A stretch of DNA of 64,000 nucleotides from Abditibacteriaceae bacterium (GCA_019239895.1 JAFAZH010000052.1:310001-374000); one strand, 5' to 3'; counted from the stretch's first letter, positions 25,918 through 34,413 are shown. Numbers and translations are program-made. Notes: generated from the sequence alone by a model not told the origin.

Positions 25918-26229
25918 ATGCCCGACATCATCAATAAGCTGGTCGCTAACGATTTTGCCGCTCTCAAAGGGCTTACGATCAACGGACGTGTCCCCGTGCA
26001 AGATCAAGTCATCAATGAACTGATTGCTGAGTTCTTGACGCGCGGCCAGGCATCGCAAACATCAACACAGCCTCCATCTAACGGTGGAGCGGCGGCTTCA
26101 TATCAAACCGATTCGCCTCCTACCTCAAAGCCTAACATTACTATGAGCGATGCCATCAAGTTTCTAAAAAAAGCAGAAGTTAAAGCTGATGCAGGCAAGG
26201 TTATCCTAGATTTCGAGATAGCCATTTAA
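25918..26229 (+). CDS. small protein of unknown function
   Basis: A 103-aa protein in three parts: a conserved-looking N-terminus (MPDIINKLVANDFAALKGLTINGRVPV pattern), a Ser/Pro/Thr-rich linker (about 44-74), and a C-terminal segment ending KVILDFEIAI. The N-terminal Gly-x-(hydrophobic)-Asn-x-Arg-x-Pro-(hydrophobic) motif recurs in the neighbouring 176-aa protein. AAAGGAAA precedes the ATG. It lies between the unknown gene and a VOC-domain gene (4 bp gap), so these three are probably one operon. Function cannot be inferred. Confidence 0.6.
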   Translation: MPDIINKLVANDFAALKGLTINGRVPVQDQVINELIAEFLTRGQASQTSTQPPSNGGAAASYQTDSPPTSKPNITMSDAIKFLKKAEVKADAGKVILDFEIAI

Positions 26230-26233
26230 CAAG

Positions 26234-26686
26234 ATGATACGCATAGATCACATCAATATTGTGGTGTCTGACTTAGCGCGTTCAGTTAAGTTCTATAGTG
26301 AACTGCTTGGCCTGCGGCGTGGGTTTGAAGCCACTCTTGAAGGTGCCTGGATTGAGCGAGTTACGGGTCTTAAGGGCGCACAGGCGCAGTGCGTGTTCAT
26401 GGAATCGGATGACCCGTCTGCGCGCTTAGAACTGCTGCAATATCTTTCGCCCGCTGGCGCAGCTATTGAGGTAAACAGCCTGCCACAGACTCCCGGCATT
26501 CGCCACGTAGCGTTTTTGGTGGATGATCTGGATGCTTTAGTACAGAAGTTACAGGCTGCTGGCGTGCCCCTGGTCAGTGAGCCAGTGTTGGTTCCTTTTG
26601 CCGTCTCCACAATGGGGCAGAAGAGGCTATGCTATTTCCATGACCCAGATGGAACACTCTTGGAAGCAGCGGCTTACGGCGCATGA
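26234..26686 (+). CDS. VOC superfamily (glyoxalase-like) protein
   Basis: This 150-aa protein has the paired beta-alpha-beta-beta-beta modules of the vicinal-oxygen-chelate fold. Metal-ligand positions are present: H6 in IDHINIVV, a glutamate in ARLELLQY, H in GIRHVAFLVDDL and E in DGTLLEAA. The DPDGTLLE ending is typical of methylmalonyl-CoA epimerase, glyoxalase or lactoylglutathione-lyase-like members, and no single reaction can be assigned. It begins 4 bp after the previous stop, so translation is probably coupled. Confidence 0.8.
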   Translation: MIRIDHINIVVSDLARSVKFYSELLGLRRGFEATLEGAWIERVTGLKGAQAQCVFMESDDPSARLELLQYLSPAGAAIEVNSLPQTPGIRHVAFLVDDLDALVQKLQAAGVPLVSEPVLVPFAVSTMGQKRLCYFHDPDGTLLEAAAYGA

Positions 26687-26752
26687 TTAAAATAAGCCGA
26701 CCACTACTCAGACCTTTATCCAAACCGATTGGAATGGCACAAAGTTAAAGCA

Positions 26753-26788
26753 GAAAGGGTATCGGCGATTATATGCCGATACCCTTTC
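26753..26788. terminator. bidirectional terminator between VOC and pilin genes
   Basis: A perfect 14-bp stem GAAAGGGTATCGGC (26753-26766) with its complement at 26775-26788. It serves convergent genes on both strands. Confidence 0.75.
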
Positions 26789-26810
26789 AGTGCCCTGATA
26801 GACGAACTTT

Positions 26811-26975
26811 TTAGGTGGTGGTGGTGATAGAGTTGGCAGCGGTGCTAAAGCCACCCTTGAGCTTGGAACCCATAATGGTCAAGACGGCAATAACGACTAA
26901 GGCAATCAGGGAAATGAGCAAACCATACTCGACTAAGGTTTGTCCCTCTTCTTCCAAGACAAAACGTTTTATCAT
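26811..26975 (-). CDS. Flp/Fap-type pilin
   Basis: A 54-aa class IVb pilin, short enough to be missed by length filters. The leader MIKRFVLEEEG is followed by QTLVEYGLLISLIALVVIAV, giving the prepilin peptidase site after G11 with Glu at +5 and Tyr at +6, then a hydrophobic helix and a short tail ending TTTT. A strong GAGGAGGT site lies 7 nt before the ATG. Flp pilins are processed by TadV-type peptidases and assembled by a Tad apparatus. No tad, cpa or peptidase genes are nearby, so this is an orphan pilin. A 14-bp stem terminator follows. Confidence 0.85.
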   Translation of the reverse strand: MIKRFVLEEEGQTLVEYGLLISLIALVVIAVLTIMGSKLKGGFSTAANSITTTT

Positions 26976-27098
26976 TTTTTATACCTCCTCAGAATAACAT
27001 CAATGGCATTTCCTCGCAAGCAATTTGCCATTAAGAGGTCTCTGGGGAACAGAAGACTATTTTACATGAGCCTAACTGCTGCTATGAGAATTCTCTTC

Positions 27099-28142
27099 TT
27101 ACTCCCATACAATAGCGACTTTGCCTGTCTTGCCACTATCGAAAGTTTCATAGGCTTCACGGGCTTGGTTGAGGGTGAAGCGATGGGTCACAATCTTTTC
27201 CGGGTGCAGGTTCCAGCGCACCAGAAGCTCGACTAAATCTTCCATTTGGCCGATGCTACACACCCATGAACCATACAGCGTTAGCTGTTTATGGATGAGG
27301 AGAGGGCTAGGCTCGAAGCTAACGGTGCCGCCTTCTCCAATATAAACGATGCGGCCCCATTCCCGTGCCGCTTCGAGGCACAAGTACCGCGCCCCCGCAT
27401 TAGCTGAACAGTCAATAGCCACTTCAAAACCATGTCCATTCGTGAGTTTCATCAGTTCGGCCAAAGTGCTATCACCGGGCGCGAAAACTTCGCTAATGCC
27501 CAACTGTTTGGCCAACTCTTGACGTGCGGGTTCCGCCTCCACCCCGACCACGCGCGCGCCCATTGCCTGGCAGAGCATGGCGGTGCCCATTCCTACCGGG
27601 CCTAAGCCAGTGATAAGCACTATATCGCGGCCCGATACGCCAGCGCGCAGGCAGGCCGCGTACGAAGTGCCAAAGCCGCAGGCTACCATCGCGCCATCTA
27701 CATAAGTCAGTTCATCGGGCAATGCCACTAGGACATGCTCATCGGCGATTAAGTAATCGGCGTGGCCACCATTCCGCTGCCAACCGTATGCGCCGCGTCC
27801 AGGGCTGGTGCAGCTAATCATCCATCCGGTGCGGCACTCGTGGCACAAACCACAGCCAGCGATGTGATAAACCACTACACGGTCGCCCGCTTTAAATCGT
27901 TTGGTGCCTGGCCCCACTTTCTCGATTTGACCACACGGCTCGTGCCCCGCGATAACGCCCTGATAAGCTTCGGGGCCAACGCCCTGTTGCACCGGGCGAT
28001 AGATAGCGCGTAGGTCGCTGCCGCACAGCGAGGACGCTTTCATGCGGATAAGCACTTGCCCATAGCCAGGCTCCGGGACAGGAAACTCGCGCATTTCCAG
28101 GCGGCGGTTGCCTGGCAACACTACACCTTGCATCGTTGCCAT
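27099..28142 (-). CDS. zinc-dependent alcohol dehydrogenase family protein
   Basis: This 347-aa medium-chain dehydrogenase/reductase has both zinc sites. Catalytic zinc ligands lie in SSLCGSDLRAIY and the AGHEPCG motif; the structural zinc site is the four-cysteine run in CGLCHECRTGWMISC. The NAD(P) Rossmann loop is ITGLGPVGMGTAM. It would oxidise a polyol or alcohol, similar to sorbitol or threonine dehydrogenases; the exact substrate is unknown. AAGGAG lies 8 nt before ATG 28142, chosen over an adjacent TTG. Minus strand, upstream of the pilin gene. Confidence 0.85.
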   Translation of the reverse strand: MATMQGVVLPGNRRLEMREFPVPEPGYGQVLIRMKASSLCGSDLRAIYRPVQQGVGPEAYQGVIAGHEPCGQIEKVGPGTKRFKAGDRVVVYHIAGCGLCHECRTGWMISCTSPGRGAYGWQRNGGHADYLIADEHVLVALPDELTYVDGAMVACGFGTSYAACLRAGVSGRDIVLITGLGPVGMGTAMLCQAMGARVVGVEAEPARQELAKQLGISEVFAPGDSTLAELMKLTNGHGFEVAIDCSANAGARYLCLEAAREWGRIVYIGEGGTVSFEPSPLLIHKQLTLYGSWVCSIGQMEDLVELLVRWNLHPEKIVTHRFTLNQAREAYETFDSGKTGKVAIVWE

Positions 28143-28229
28143 CAATGTTACTCCTTCAATACGTGAACGGTTGTTGCGAAATCATCCGTAGAGACGCGAT
28201 GATGATGTTTGACAATCTAATGACCTAAT

Positions 28230-28315
28230 GGGGATGAACCCTCCCCAGCCCCTTCCGTTGAAGGGGAGCCTGGTTCCTCCCCTTAACAAGGGGGAGGTGA
28301 GGTGGGGGTCTGTAA
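28230..28315. repeat. GC-rich intergenic palindrome cluster (copy 2)
   Basis: Two adjoining hairpins: CCCCTTC-CGTT-GAAGGGG and CCTCCCC-TTAACAA-GGGGGAGG. The second is the same element as at 16596-16618 in the opposite orientation, followed by a similar AGGTGGGGG stretch. It fills most of the gap between gnd and the alcohol dehydrogenase gene. Confidence 0.6.
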
Positions 28316-28377
28316 AGCTGTAGCCCTCTAGTCCTTTAGAGAATCAAAAGTCATAATCGCGTCTCTACCTTGCGTCT

Positions 28378-29829
28378 CTACTCCTCGCCAATCCAGTTGG
28401 TGTGGAAGCTGCCTTCTTTGTCCACCCGCTCATAAGTGTGCGCGCCGAAATAATCGCGCTGGGCTTGCAGCAGGTTCTGGGGCAGTCGTGCTGAGCGGTA
28501 GGAATCGAAGTAACCCAATGAGGCACTAAAGGCGGGAACGGCGATGCCCAATCGCTGCGCCGAAGAAACCACCTCGCGCCAGTCTTTCTGGCAGCGCGTG
28601 AGAATTTCTGTAAAGAATGGGTCGAGCAGGAGATTGTGCAAATCAGGAGTGCGACGGTAAGCCTCAGTGATGCGATCCAAAAACTTAGCGCGAATAATGC
28701 AGCCGCCGCGCCAGATAGCAGCGATTTCGCCCATGTGCAAATTCCACCCATACTCTCCTGCGGCACGCTGCAATAAGGCCATGCCCTGCGCATAGGAAAC
28801 AATCTTGGAAGCATAAAGGGCATTATGCACTGCCGCAATAAAGGATTCGCGGTCACCCTGGTAAGGCTCCAACGCGGGGGGCGCAGGCAGAATCTGGGAG
28901 GCTGCCACCCGCTCGGACTTCATCGAAGACAGCACTCGCGCTTCCACGGCGGAATAGATCGTGGAAATGGGAACGGCTAAATCAAGAGCCGATTGTAATG
29001 TCCACTTGCCCGTCCCTTTTTGACCGGCTTTATCGAGAATGACATCAACGAGCGGTTGACCCGTTTCCGCATCACGACGTGTGAAAATATCGGCTGTGAT
29101 TTCAATGAGATAAGAGTTCAACTCGCCAGTATTCCACTTGGCAAAGACTTCGTGCAAATCATCCGTGTTTAAGTCCAGATATTTATGCAGCAACTCATAG
29201 GCTTCACAGATAAGCTGCATATCGCCATATTCAATGCCATTATGCACCATCTTCACATAGTGGCCCGCGCCATTCTCGCCAATGTAGGTGCAGCAGGGAG
29301 CCATCTTGTCACCGTCAGGCACCTGGGCCGAGATGCGGGTAAAAATCGGCTCAACTAAAGCGTAAGCCTGGGGATCGCCACCTGGCATGATAGATGGCCC
29401 GTGCAATGCGCCCTCTTCGCCGCCCGAAATACCCGTGCCGATAAAATAAATGCCTTTGGCCGAGAGTTCTTTCTCGCGCCGGATGGTATCCGTAAAGAGG
29501 GAATTGCCACCATCAATAATCAGGTCGCCTTTTTCCAGCAATGGCAAAAGCGAATCAATCACGGCATCTACGGCGGCCCCCGCCTTGACCATAATCATGA
29601 TGCGACGCGGGCGTTTGAGCAATTTCACAAACTCTTCAAGCGTCGTGCCTGCCTCGATATTCTTTTTGGCGACCTGCCACTCCGACATCAACTTTTGCGT
29701 CACGGCTGTAGTGCGGTTAAAAACCGCCACGGTGAAGCCCTTGCTTTCCATGTTCAGCACTAAATTCTGCCCCATCACGGCCAGTCCGATAAGCCCAATA
29801 TCACATTGGTTCTGAGCTGATTCATTCAC
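28378..29829 (-). CDS. gnd: 6-phosphogluconate dehydrogenase, decarboxylating
   Basis: This 483-aa enzyme of the oxidative pentose phosphate pathway converts 6-phosphogluconate to ribulose 5-phosphate with NADP. The N-terminal Rossmann loop is GLIGLAVMGQNLVLNM, the 6PG-binding loop GTGISGGEEGALHGPSIMPGG, the catalytic lysine region GHYVKMVHNGIEYGDMQ, and the long all-alpha C-terminal domain ends with the histidine and arginine of FGAHTYERVD. It is of the full-length (about 480 aa) type. AAGGTG lies before the ATG. Transcribed alone on the minus strand. Confidence 0.95.
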   Translation of the reverse strand: MNESAQNQCDIGLIGLAVMGQNLVLNMESKGFTVAVFNRTTAVTQKLMSEWQVAKKNIEAGTTLEEFVKLLKRPRRIMIMVKAGAAVDAVIDSLLPLLEKGDLIIDGGNSLFTDTIRREKELSAKGIYFIGTGISGGEEGALHGPSIMPGGDPQAYALVEPIFTRISAQVPDGDKMAPCCTYIGENGAGHYVKMVHNGIEYGDMQLICEAYELLHKYLDLNTDDLHEVFAKWNTGELNSYLIEITADIFTRRDAETGQPLVDVILDKAGQKGTGKWTLQSALDLAVPISTIYSAVEARVLSSMKSERVAASQILPAPPALEPYQGDRESFIAAVHNALYASKIVSYAQGMALLQRAAGEYGWNLHMGEIAAIWRGGCIIRAKFLDRITEAYRRTPDLHNLLLDPFFTEILTRCQKDWREVVSSAQRLGIAVPAFSASLGYFDSYRSARLPQNLLQAQRDYFGAHTYERVDKEGSFHTNWIGEE

Positions 29830-29977
29830 CTTATTACTCGCTTTCTCTGTTTGATAGTCCTAGCTAAGTGTGCCAGATTTTTACATAATTTAGACGTGCG
29901 CCAACGCTTCCCAATTTACCAGGAAATGGAAGTTTTTGCTCGTTTATGGAGCAACAGTGGCGGTTGGAGGAGCAGGT

Positions 29978-30547
29978 TTAGCGGATATTGATCTTGGATG
30001 GGTCAGCTTTACCAGCGTGGATCATTTCAAGCTGCTCAAACTTGGGGTCTCGCGTGTTATTGTGGAATAGCTCAAACAACTTTTCATCCGCGGCGCTCAG
30101 GCGTTGGGCGAGGATACGCGCAAAGGCTAAAACCATACGATAAACGGGCACAGTCCCATTGTGCAACGCGTGGGAGAAATCAGTAGTCGTAAGATAAAGC
30201 ACACGAGTCGCATTCAGGGTGCGGGCCGTGGCGGTGCGCGGCACGTTATTAAGCAGGCCAATTTCGCCCAATAAGCCGCTGTCGCGCAGAATAGCCAGAG
30301 GCAGTTTCTTGCCGCGCTCGTCGCTCTTAAAGACCTCAACCGCGCCGCTGGAAATGAGGTAAACCGCGTCAGCAGGGTCTTCCTCGAAAAAGATGATCGT
30401 GCCCGCCACGAAGTTGCGCGCCCGCAAAAGGGGCGTCAGGGTCTGAATATCGGAGTCGTTAATCTCCGCTAAAAATGAATTAGTGCTAAAGACGCGGCGG
30501 CACTCTTCGATAGTTGGCGTTTCTTCAGTGATTTTATGTGAAGCCAT
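29978..30547 (-). CDS. cyclic-nucleotide-binding domain protein without HTH
   Basis: This 189-aa protein consists of a single CAP-like cNMP-binding beta-barrel (about 15-140): TPLLRARNFVAGTIIFFEEDPADAVYLISSGAVEVF, and the phosphate-cassette region LLGEIGLLNNVPRTATARTL. The helices after the barrel (LAFARILAQRLSAADEKLFELF) correspond to the dimerisation helix, but no helix-turn-helix follows. It is therefore a sensor or regulatory subunit, not a canonical Crp activator. GGGAG precedes ATG 30547 by 6 nt; a TTG six bases earlier is possible. Partner proteins are not evident. Confidence 0.8.
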   Translation of the reverse strand: MASHKITEETPTIEECRRVFSTNSFLAEINDSDIQTLTPLLRARNFVAGTIIFFEEDPADAVYLISSGAVEVFKSDERGKKLPLAILRDSGLLGEIGLLNNVPRTATARTLNATRVLYLTTTDFSHALHNGTVPVYRMVLAFARILAQRLSAADEKLFELFHNNTRDPKFEQLEMIHAGKADPSKINIR

Positions 30548-30763
30548 GAGCAACTCCCGGCAGTGACAATAGCTCTATCAATGACGCTTATCTAACTAAT
30601 TTAACACGCTGTTAACAATATTGACATCTTCCGGTAACATTTGCCAGCGGAATATCACAAAATTATTGCCTTTACCTGCAAATCCCTTACCCTGTGCGAA
30701 GCCTTACCAGAAATAGGCCACTTTTTAGTAAAATGTTAAAGCGAAATTAACAGCTTCCAAGTC

Positions 30764-30769
30764 TACACT
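30764..30769 (+). promoter_or_regulatory. -10 box, leaderless start of comEA-like gene
   Basis: TACACT ends 7 nt before ATG 30777, without a Shine-Dalgarno. The same TCTACACT string precedes the CbiX-like gene at 32609 on the other strand. Confidence 0.5.
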
Positions 30770-30776
30770 GCTCATT

Positions 30777-31736
30777 ATGGCACAGGCGCAAACTTCCCAC
30801 AGATCGGATGCCGAAGCGGGACTTCCGCCAGGAATGGCGGATGGTGCCCCCCTGTCGCCAGAGCCAACTGCCAACGGTGTAACGTCTCATGGCAGTCATA
30901 ACCCAGACTCAGCAGCGCAGTTCTTAACCCATGACGATGGCAGCACAGGCGAGGAACCATTACCCTCCACATCGAACCCCGCGACTACGTTCTGGCTGCG
31001 CGGTCTCCTGGCCTTAATTTTATTCTACGCTATATTTTATATAGGGTCTTGGAGCAGCAGTAAATCAACCAGACCACCACTGGTGGGGCCATTTACCTCA
31101 AACTCTGTTTCCAACAGCACCCCACCAGTGATAGTGCATGTCGCTGGCCACGTTAAACATCCCGGTGTTTATCAACTGTCCTATAACGCACGCATTATTG
31201 ACGCTATTACCAAAGCTGGTGGCCCGCTGCCGGATGCCGATGTGGACGCCCTTAACTTAGCGGCCTGGGTCGAAGATGGCACGCGCATCGAAGTGCCCGC
31301 TCAAATTAAAGCGTCCTCCAGCCCTGCTGCTCCCCTACAGGCTCCAGGCAAAGTTGAAGCTTCAACCAGTTCTCCGCCTTCCCCTACTCTACGGCCTACA
31401 ATTACGATAGCTAAACGTTCCCCGTCCCAAGGGAAGAAAATCGCACCATCCTTAAAAACAACGGTTCATAGCGCCATCCCTCATGCGACTACGCCCTCTG
31501 GTAAGGAATCCAAGAAGATTGCGCCAGAGTATTTAGCACAGCACCCAGTTAACATCAACACGGCTACCGCCACCGAATTAGAGGGCTTGCCCGGCATTGG
31601 CCCCGCGATGGCGCAGAAGATCATCGCTTATCGCCAGGAAACCGGACGTTTTCAAGCGGCGGATGATTTACGGAACGTCAAGGGCATTGGAGAGAAAAAG
31701 ATGGAGAAGTTGCAGCCTTTGGTTAGTGTAAAGTAG
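30777..31736 (+). CDS. comEA: ComEA-like DNA-binding protein (SLBB plus helix-hairpin-helix)
   Basis: This 319-aa protein has a cytoplasmic or N-terminal Ser/Pro-rich tail, one membrane helix (about 72-90), an SLBB domain (about 118-175, VIVHVAGHVKHPGVYQLSYNARIIDAITKAGG), a low-complexity linker and a C-terminal tandem helix-hairpin-helix (about 257-319, VNINTATATELEGLPGIGPAMAQKIIAYR). This is the ComEA plan: a membrane-tethered receptor for double-stranded DNA in natural transformation. The N-terminal tail is longer than usual. No comEC is adjacent. The 3' end overlaps the convergent CbiX gene by 14 bp. Confidence 0.85.
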   Translation: MAQAQTSHRSDAEAGLPPGMADGAPLSPEPTANGVTSHGSHNPDSAAQFLTHDDGSTGEEPLPSTSNPATTFWLRGLLALILFYAIFYIGSWSSSKSTRPPLVGPFTSNSVSNSTPPVIVHVAGHVKHPGVYQLSYNARIIDAITKAGGPLPDADVDALNLAAWVEDGTRIEVPAQIKASSSPAAPLQAPGKVEASTSSPPSPTLRPTITIAKRSPSQGKKIAPSLKTTVHSAIPHATTPSGKESKKIAPEYLAQHPVNINTATATELEGLPGIGPAMAQKIIAYRQETGRFQAADDLRNVKGIGEKKMEKLQPLVSVK

Positions 31737-32106
31737 CCGCCTCACGCGCCTGAACTGTACGGGTCATGAGGACATCCGCGATATGCTCATCACGGCCCAG
31801 GTAATCACCCATCAGGAATTCGACTTCGGGATATTGTCGCTGTGCCGCTTCGAGCAGGGTGGGTAAATCGTCAGCCACATGGTTACCACTATGCAAGAAA
31901 TAGGGTACGGCGATAACCCGTTGCGCACCCTGCTCGACACAGGTTTGGATCGCAGTGGGAATAGTCGGCTCATTGCACTCCATAAAACCAACTTCCACGA
32001 TGGGATAAATCCCGCGCTGGCGCACGACTTCAACGACTGCAAACATATCGTTGTTGGATGCTGGGCGTGGACTGCCATGCACCATCACTAAGAGGGCTTC
32101 GGTCAT
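31723..32106 (-). CDS. CbiX/SirB-type chelatase, short form
   Basis: This 127-aa protein is the size of the small CbiX chelatases, which insert cobalt (or iron) into sirohydrochlorin as homodimers. It retains the two metal-coordinating histidine positions: H10 in VMVHGSPRP and H76 in FLHSGNHVADDLP. The upstream gene, which overlaps it by an ATGA, encodes a paralogue. A PduO-type adenosyltransferase 3 kb away suggests corrinoid use. Which metal it inserts is not certain. Confidence 0.82.
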   Translation of the reverse strand: MTEALLVMVHGSPRPASNNDMFAVVEVVRQRGIYPIVEVGFMECNEPTIPTAIQTCVEQGAQRVIAVPYFLHSGNHVADDLPTLLEAAQRQYPEVEFLMGDYLGRDEHIADVLMTRTVQAREAATLH

Positions 32107-32609
32107 TGGGGTTCACCCTTTGGCTGCGCGGGGCATGGCGCTTCGCCATAGAGAGGACAGCGGGGATCAGCACGGCAGAATTGTGGTGCCGTATTCAGGA
32201 TGTCGCGCCAGTGCGCCGGGGACGCAGACTTGTGGGCACACGCTATCAAGGCATCCGCCAAGGCTTCATGAAAGCGCATTGCTTGCGCTAACAAGACCTC
32301 AACTTGCGGATACTGGGCGCGCATTGCTTCAATCTTGGGTGGCAAATCCACCTGCACGAATTTACCAGCTACCAGAAAGTATGGCACGACTGTGATGCGT
32401 GTCGCCCCGGCTGCCACACAGCGTCGAAACGATGCCTCAAAAGGCGGCTCACTGTAGTTGAGATAGCCAACCTCTACAATTTCGGCATCGCCGCGTTGCT
32501 GCATATACGCTGCCAGTCGCCGCAGATTCTCCCCTGCGCCACAGAGCAAGCTGCCATGACTAAAGAGGATGATGGCATCCTTATGCTGCTTTACCTGGGG
32601 GTTCTCCAT
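32103..32609 (-). CDS. CbiX-like chelatase paralogue lacking one active-site histidine
   Basis: This 168-aa paralogue of the following gene has the first histidine (H18 in ILFSHGSLL) and the YFLVAGKFVQVDLPP segment, but the second histidine of the family is replaced by phenylalanine in that segment. It also carries a C-terminal tail with several cysteines (FCRADPRCPLYGEAPCP), possibly a metal-binding knob or Fe-S ligand set like the C-terminal extensions of some CbiX proteins. It may form a heterodimer with the shorter protein, giving a split version of long CbiX. ATG 32609 has a TACACT 8 nt upstream; a TTG at 32618 is an alternative. Confidence 0.75.
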   Translation of the reverse strand: MENPQVKQHKDAIILFSHGSLLCGAGENLRRLAAYMQQRGDAEIVEVGYLNYSEPPFEASFRRCVAAGATRITVVPYFLVAGKFVQVDLPPKIEAMRAQYPQVEVLLAQAMRFHEALADALIACAHKSASPAHWRDILNTAPQFCRADPRCPLYGEAPCPAQPKGEPQ

Positions 32610-32617
32610 GTGAGGCA

Positions 32618-32623
32618 AGTGTA
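32618..32623 (-). promoter_or_regulatory. -10 box, leaderless spacing, CbiX-like gene
   Basis: TACACT on the minus strand ends 8 nt before ATG 32609. It lies within the 17-bp gap between that ATG and the end of the carB-half gene, so the CbiX genes may be transcribed separately from it. Confidence 0.35.
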
Positions 32624-32626
32624 GAG

Positions 32627-34300
32627 CTAATGTTTATTGTGCTCAGGCAGGTGGTATTCTCCGACAGCGCGCACGCCCACCACGCGCTGGGCTTTTTGGT
32701 AGCGCAGTGCGGTCAGTAAAGCGGCGGCTGTATCGAGGGAAGTTAAGCAAGGGACGCCATGTTCGACAGCAGCGCGGCGGATTTTAAGGCCATCGCGTTC
32801 GGGCGTGCGTTCGCGCTCCGGCGTATTGATCAGAAAATCTACTTCCGGCCCCGTGAGCAGGGTCATCAGGTTCGGTGCTTCCTCGCGGATTTTGCGCACC
32901 ACTTCGGCTTCCACTCCATGCTTGCGCAAGGTGGCCGCCGTGCCCTCAGTGGCATAGATTTTATAACCAAGTTCTGCAAAACCCTTGACAATCGGTGCGC
33001 CTTCCTCTTTGTTGTAGTCGGCTAAAGTTGTCAGCAGTGCGCCATGTCCAACAGCCTCTCCTTTGGCATCACGCTGACCCGGCAGCGGAATATCATAGCC
33101 AGAGGCAACCATCGCTTTATAGAGGGCGCGGGGGAACTGGTTATCTACACCCATGATTTCGCCGGTAGATTTCATCTCCGGGCCTAAGCCAGTATCTACC
33201 ATTGTCAATTTCTGGAAGGAGAACACGGGAGCTTTTACCGCGACCTGATCGGCATCAGGATAAAGCCCCGTTTCGTAGCCCAACTCTTTGAGCGTCTTAC
33301 CCATCATAAGCTGAGTGGCGACTTGAACCATTGGAATGCCAGTGATTTTGGATAAGTAAGGCACCGTGCGGCTGGCGCGCGGGTTGACTTCAATAATATA
33401 AGCTTGATCGTTTTCAATGACATATTGAATGTTCATCAAGCCTTTGATTTTTAGGGCACGGGCGATGCGAATGGCATACTCTTCGATCTGGCGAATCACG
33501 TTTTGCGAGAGCGACTGCGGCGGATAAACGGCCATCGAATCGCCGCTATGCACCCCGGCTCGCTCAATGTGTTCCATGATACCCGGTAATAAACAGTCTA
33601 CACCGTCGCTGATGACATCCACTTCGGCCTCTTTGCCAGTGATATATTTATCCACCAAAACCGGCCTGTCGGAAGAAACCTCCACTGCCGTTTCCATGTA
33701 GGAGCGGAGGTCTTCCTCGCTAAAGACGATTTCCATCGCCCGGCCACCGAGTACATAGGAAGGACGCACCAGGACAGGATAGCCGATCTCCCGTGCTACC
33801 TCGACCGCCGCTTCGCCCGTGGTGATAGCGCGTCCAGCAGGCTTGGGAATACCAAGCTCGATTAACAGTCCATCAAAGCGGTCACGGTCTTCGGCCAGGT
33901 CAATGGAGTTATAAGGCGTGCCTAAGAGGTTCACCCCCGCCTGCATCAATGGCTTGGCCAGGTTAATTGCCGTCTGCCCACCGAACTGCACCACGACGCC
34001 AATGGGTTGCTCGCGGTCAATGATGTTCAGGCAATCTTCCACCGTTAAGGGTTCAAAATAGAGCCGGTCGGAAATATCGAAGTCGGTGGACACCGTTTCG
34101 GGGTTGTTATTAATAACGATGGCCTCATAGCCCATATCGCGGATGGTGCGAGTGCAATGGACGGAAGCATAATCAAATTCAATGCCCTGCCCGATGCGAA
34201 TTGGGCCAGAGCCAATAATAATAACTCGCTGCCGCTGCGTGGGAGTGGCAGTCTGAGTCGAATTTTCTGTTGGTGCGGAAGCCGCGTCTGCTAATGCCAT
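32627..34300 (-). CDS. carB: carbamoyl-phosphate synthase large chain, C-terminal half (split carB)
   Basis: This 557-aa protein corresponds only to the second half of the usual ~1070-aa CarB. The first recognisable motif, VIIIGSGPIRIGQGIEFDYASVH, is the start of the second ATP-grasp module, which phosphorylates carbamate. NNNPETVSTDFD and the ATP-grasp loop VLVRPSYVLGGRAMEIV follow, and the last 130 residues are the MGS-like allosteric domain (GFAELGYKIYATEGTA). Residues 1-24 form a low-complexity Thr/Ala-rich start. No N-terminal half is encoded on either side, so the subunit is divided between two loci, as in Methanocaldococcus and Aquifex. The ATG has an extended -10 9 nt upstream. Confidence 0.9.
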   Translation of the reverse strand: MALADAASAPTENSTQTATPTQRQRVIIIGSGPIRIGQGIEFDYASVHCTRTIRDMGYEAIVINNNPETVSTDFDISDRLYFEPLTVEDCLNIIDREQPIGVVVQFGGQTAINLAKPLMQAGVNLLGTPYNSIDLAEDRDRFDGLLIELGIPKPAGRAITTGEAAVEVAREIGYPVLVRPSYVLGGRAMEIVFSEEDLRSYMETAVEVSSDRPVLVDKYITGKEAEVDVISDGVDCLLPGIMEHIERAGVHSGDSMAVYPPQSLSQNVIRQIEEYAIRIARALKIKGLMNIQYVIENDQAYIIEVNPRASRTVPYLSKITGIPMVQVATQLMMGKTLKELGYETGLYPDADQVAVKAPVFSFQKLTMVDTGLGPEMKSTGEIMGVDNQFPRALYKAMVASGYDIPLPGQRDAKGEAVGHGALLTTLADYNKEEGAPIVKGFAELGYKIYATEGTAATLRKHGVEAEVVRKIREEAPNLMTLLTGPEVDFLINTPERERTPERDGLKIRRAAVEHGVPCLTSLDTAAALLTALRYQKAQRVVGVRAVGEYHLPEHNKH

Positions 34301-34309
34301 ATCGAACCA

Positions 34310-34318
34310 ATTTTATCA
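34310..34318 (-). promoter_or_regulatory. extended -10 before carB half
   Basis: TGATAAAAT on the minus strand ends 9 nt before ATG 34300. A transcript would have a leader of only a few nucleotides. Confidence 0.45.
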
Positions 34319-34413
34319 GCTTTGGCAGCCTGCTAAAAGCCACTCCCAAAGCACGCTTTAAATCCCCATTAAAATTTGTGAAAAATTACACAAAACAGTT
34401 TACAAAAAATTGC

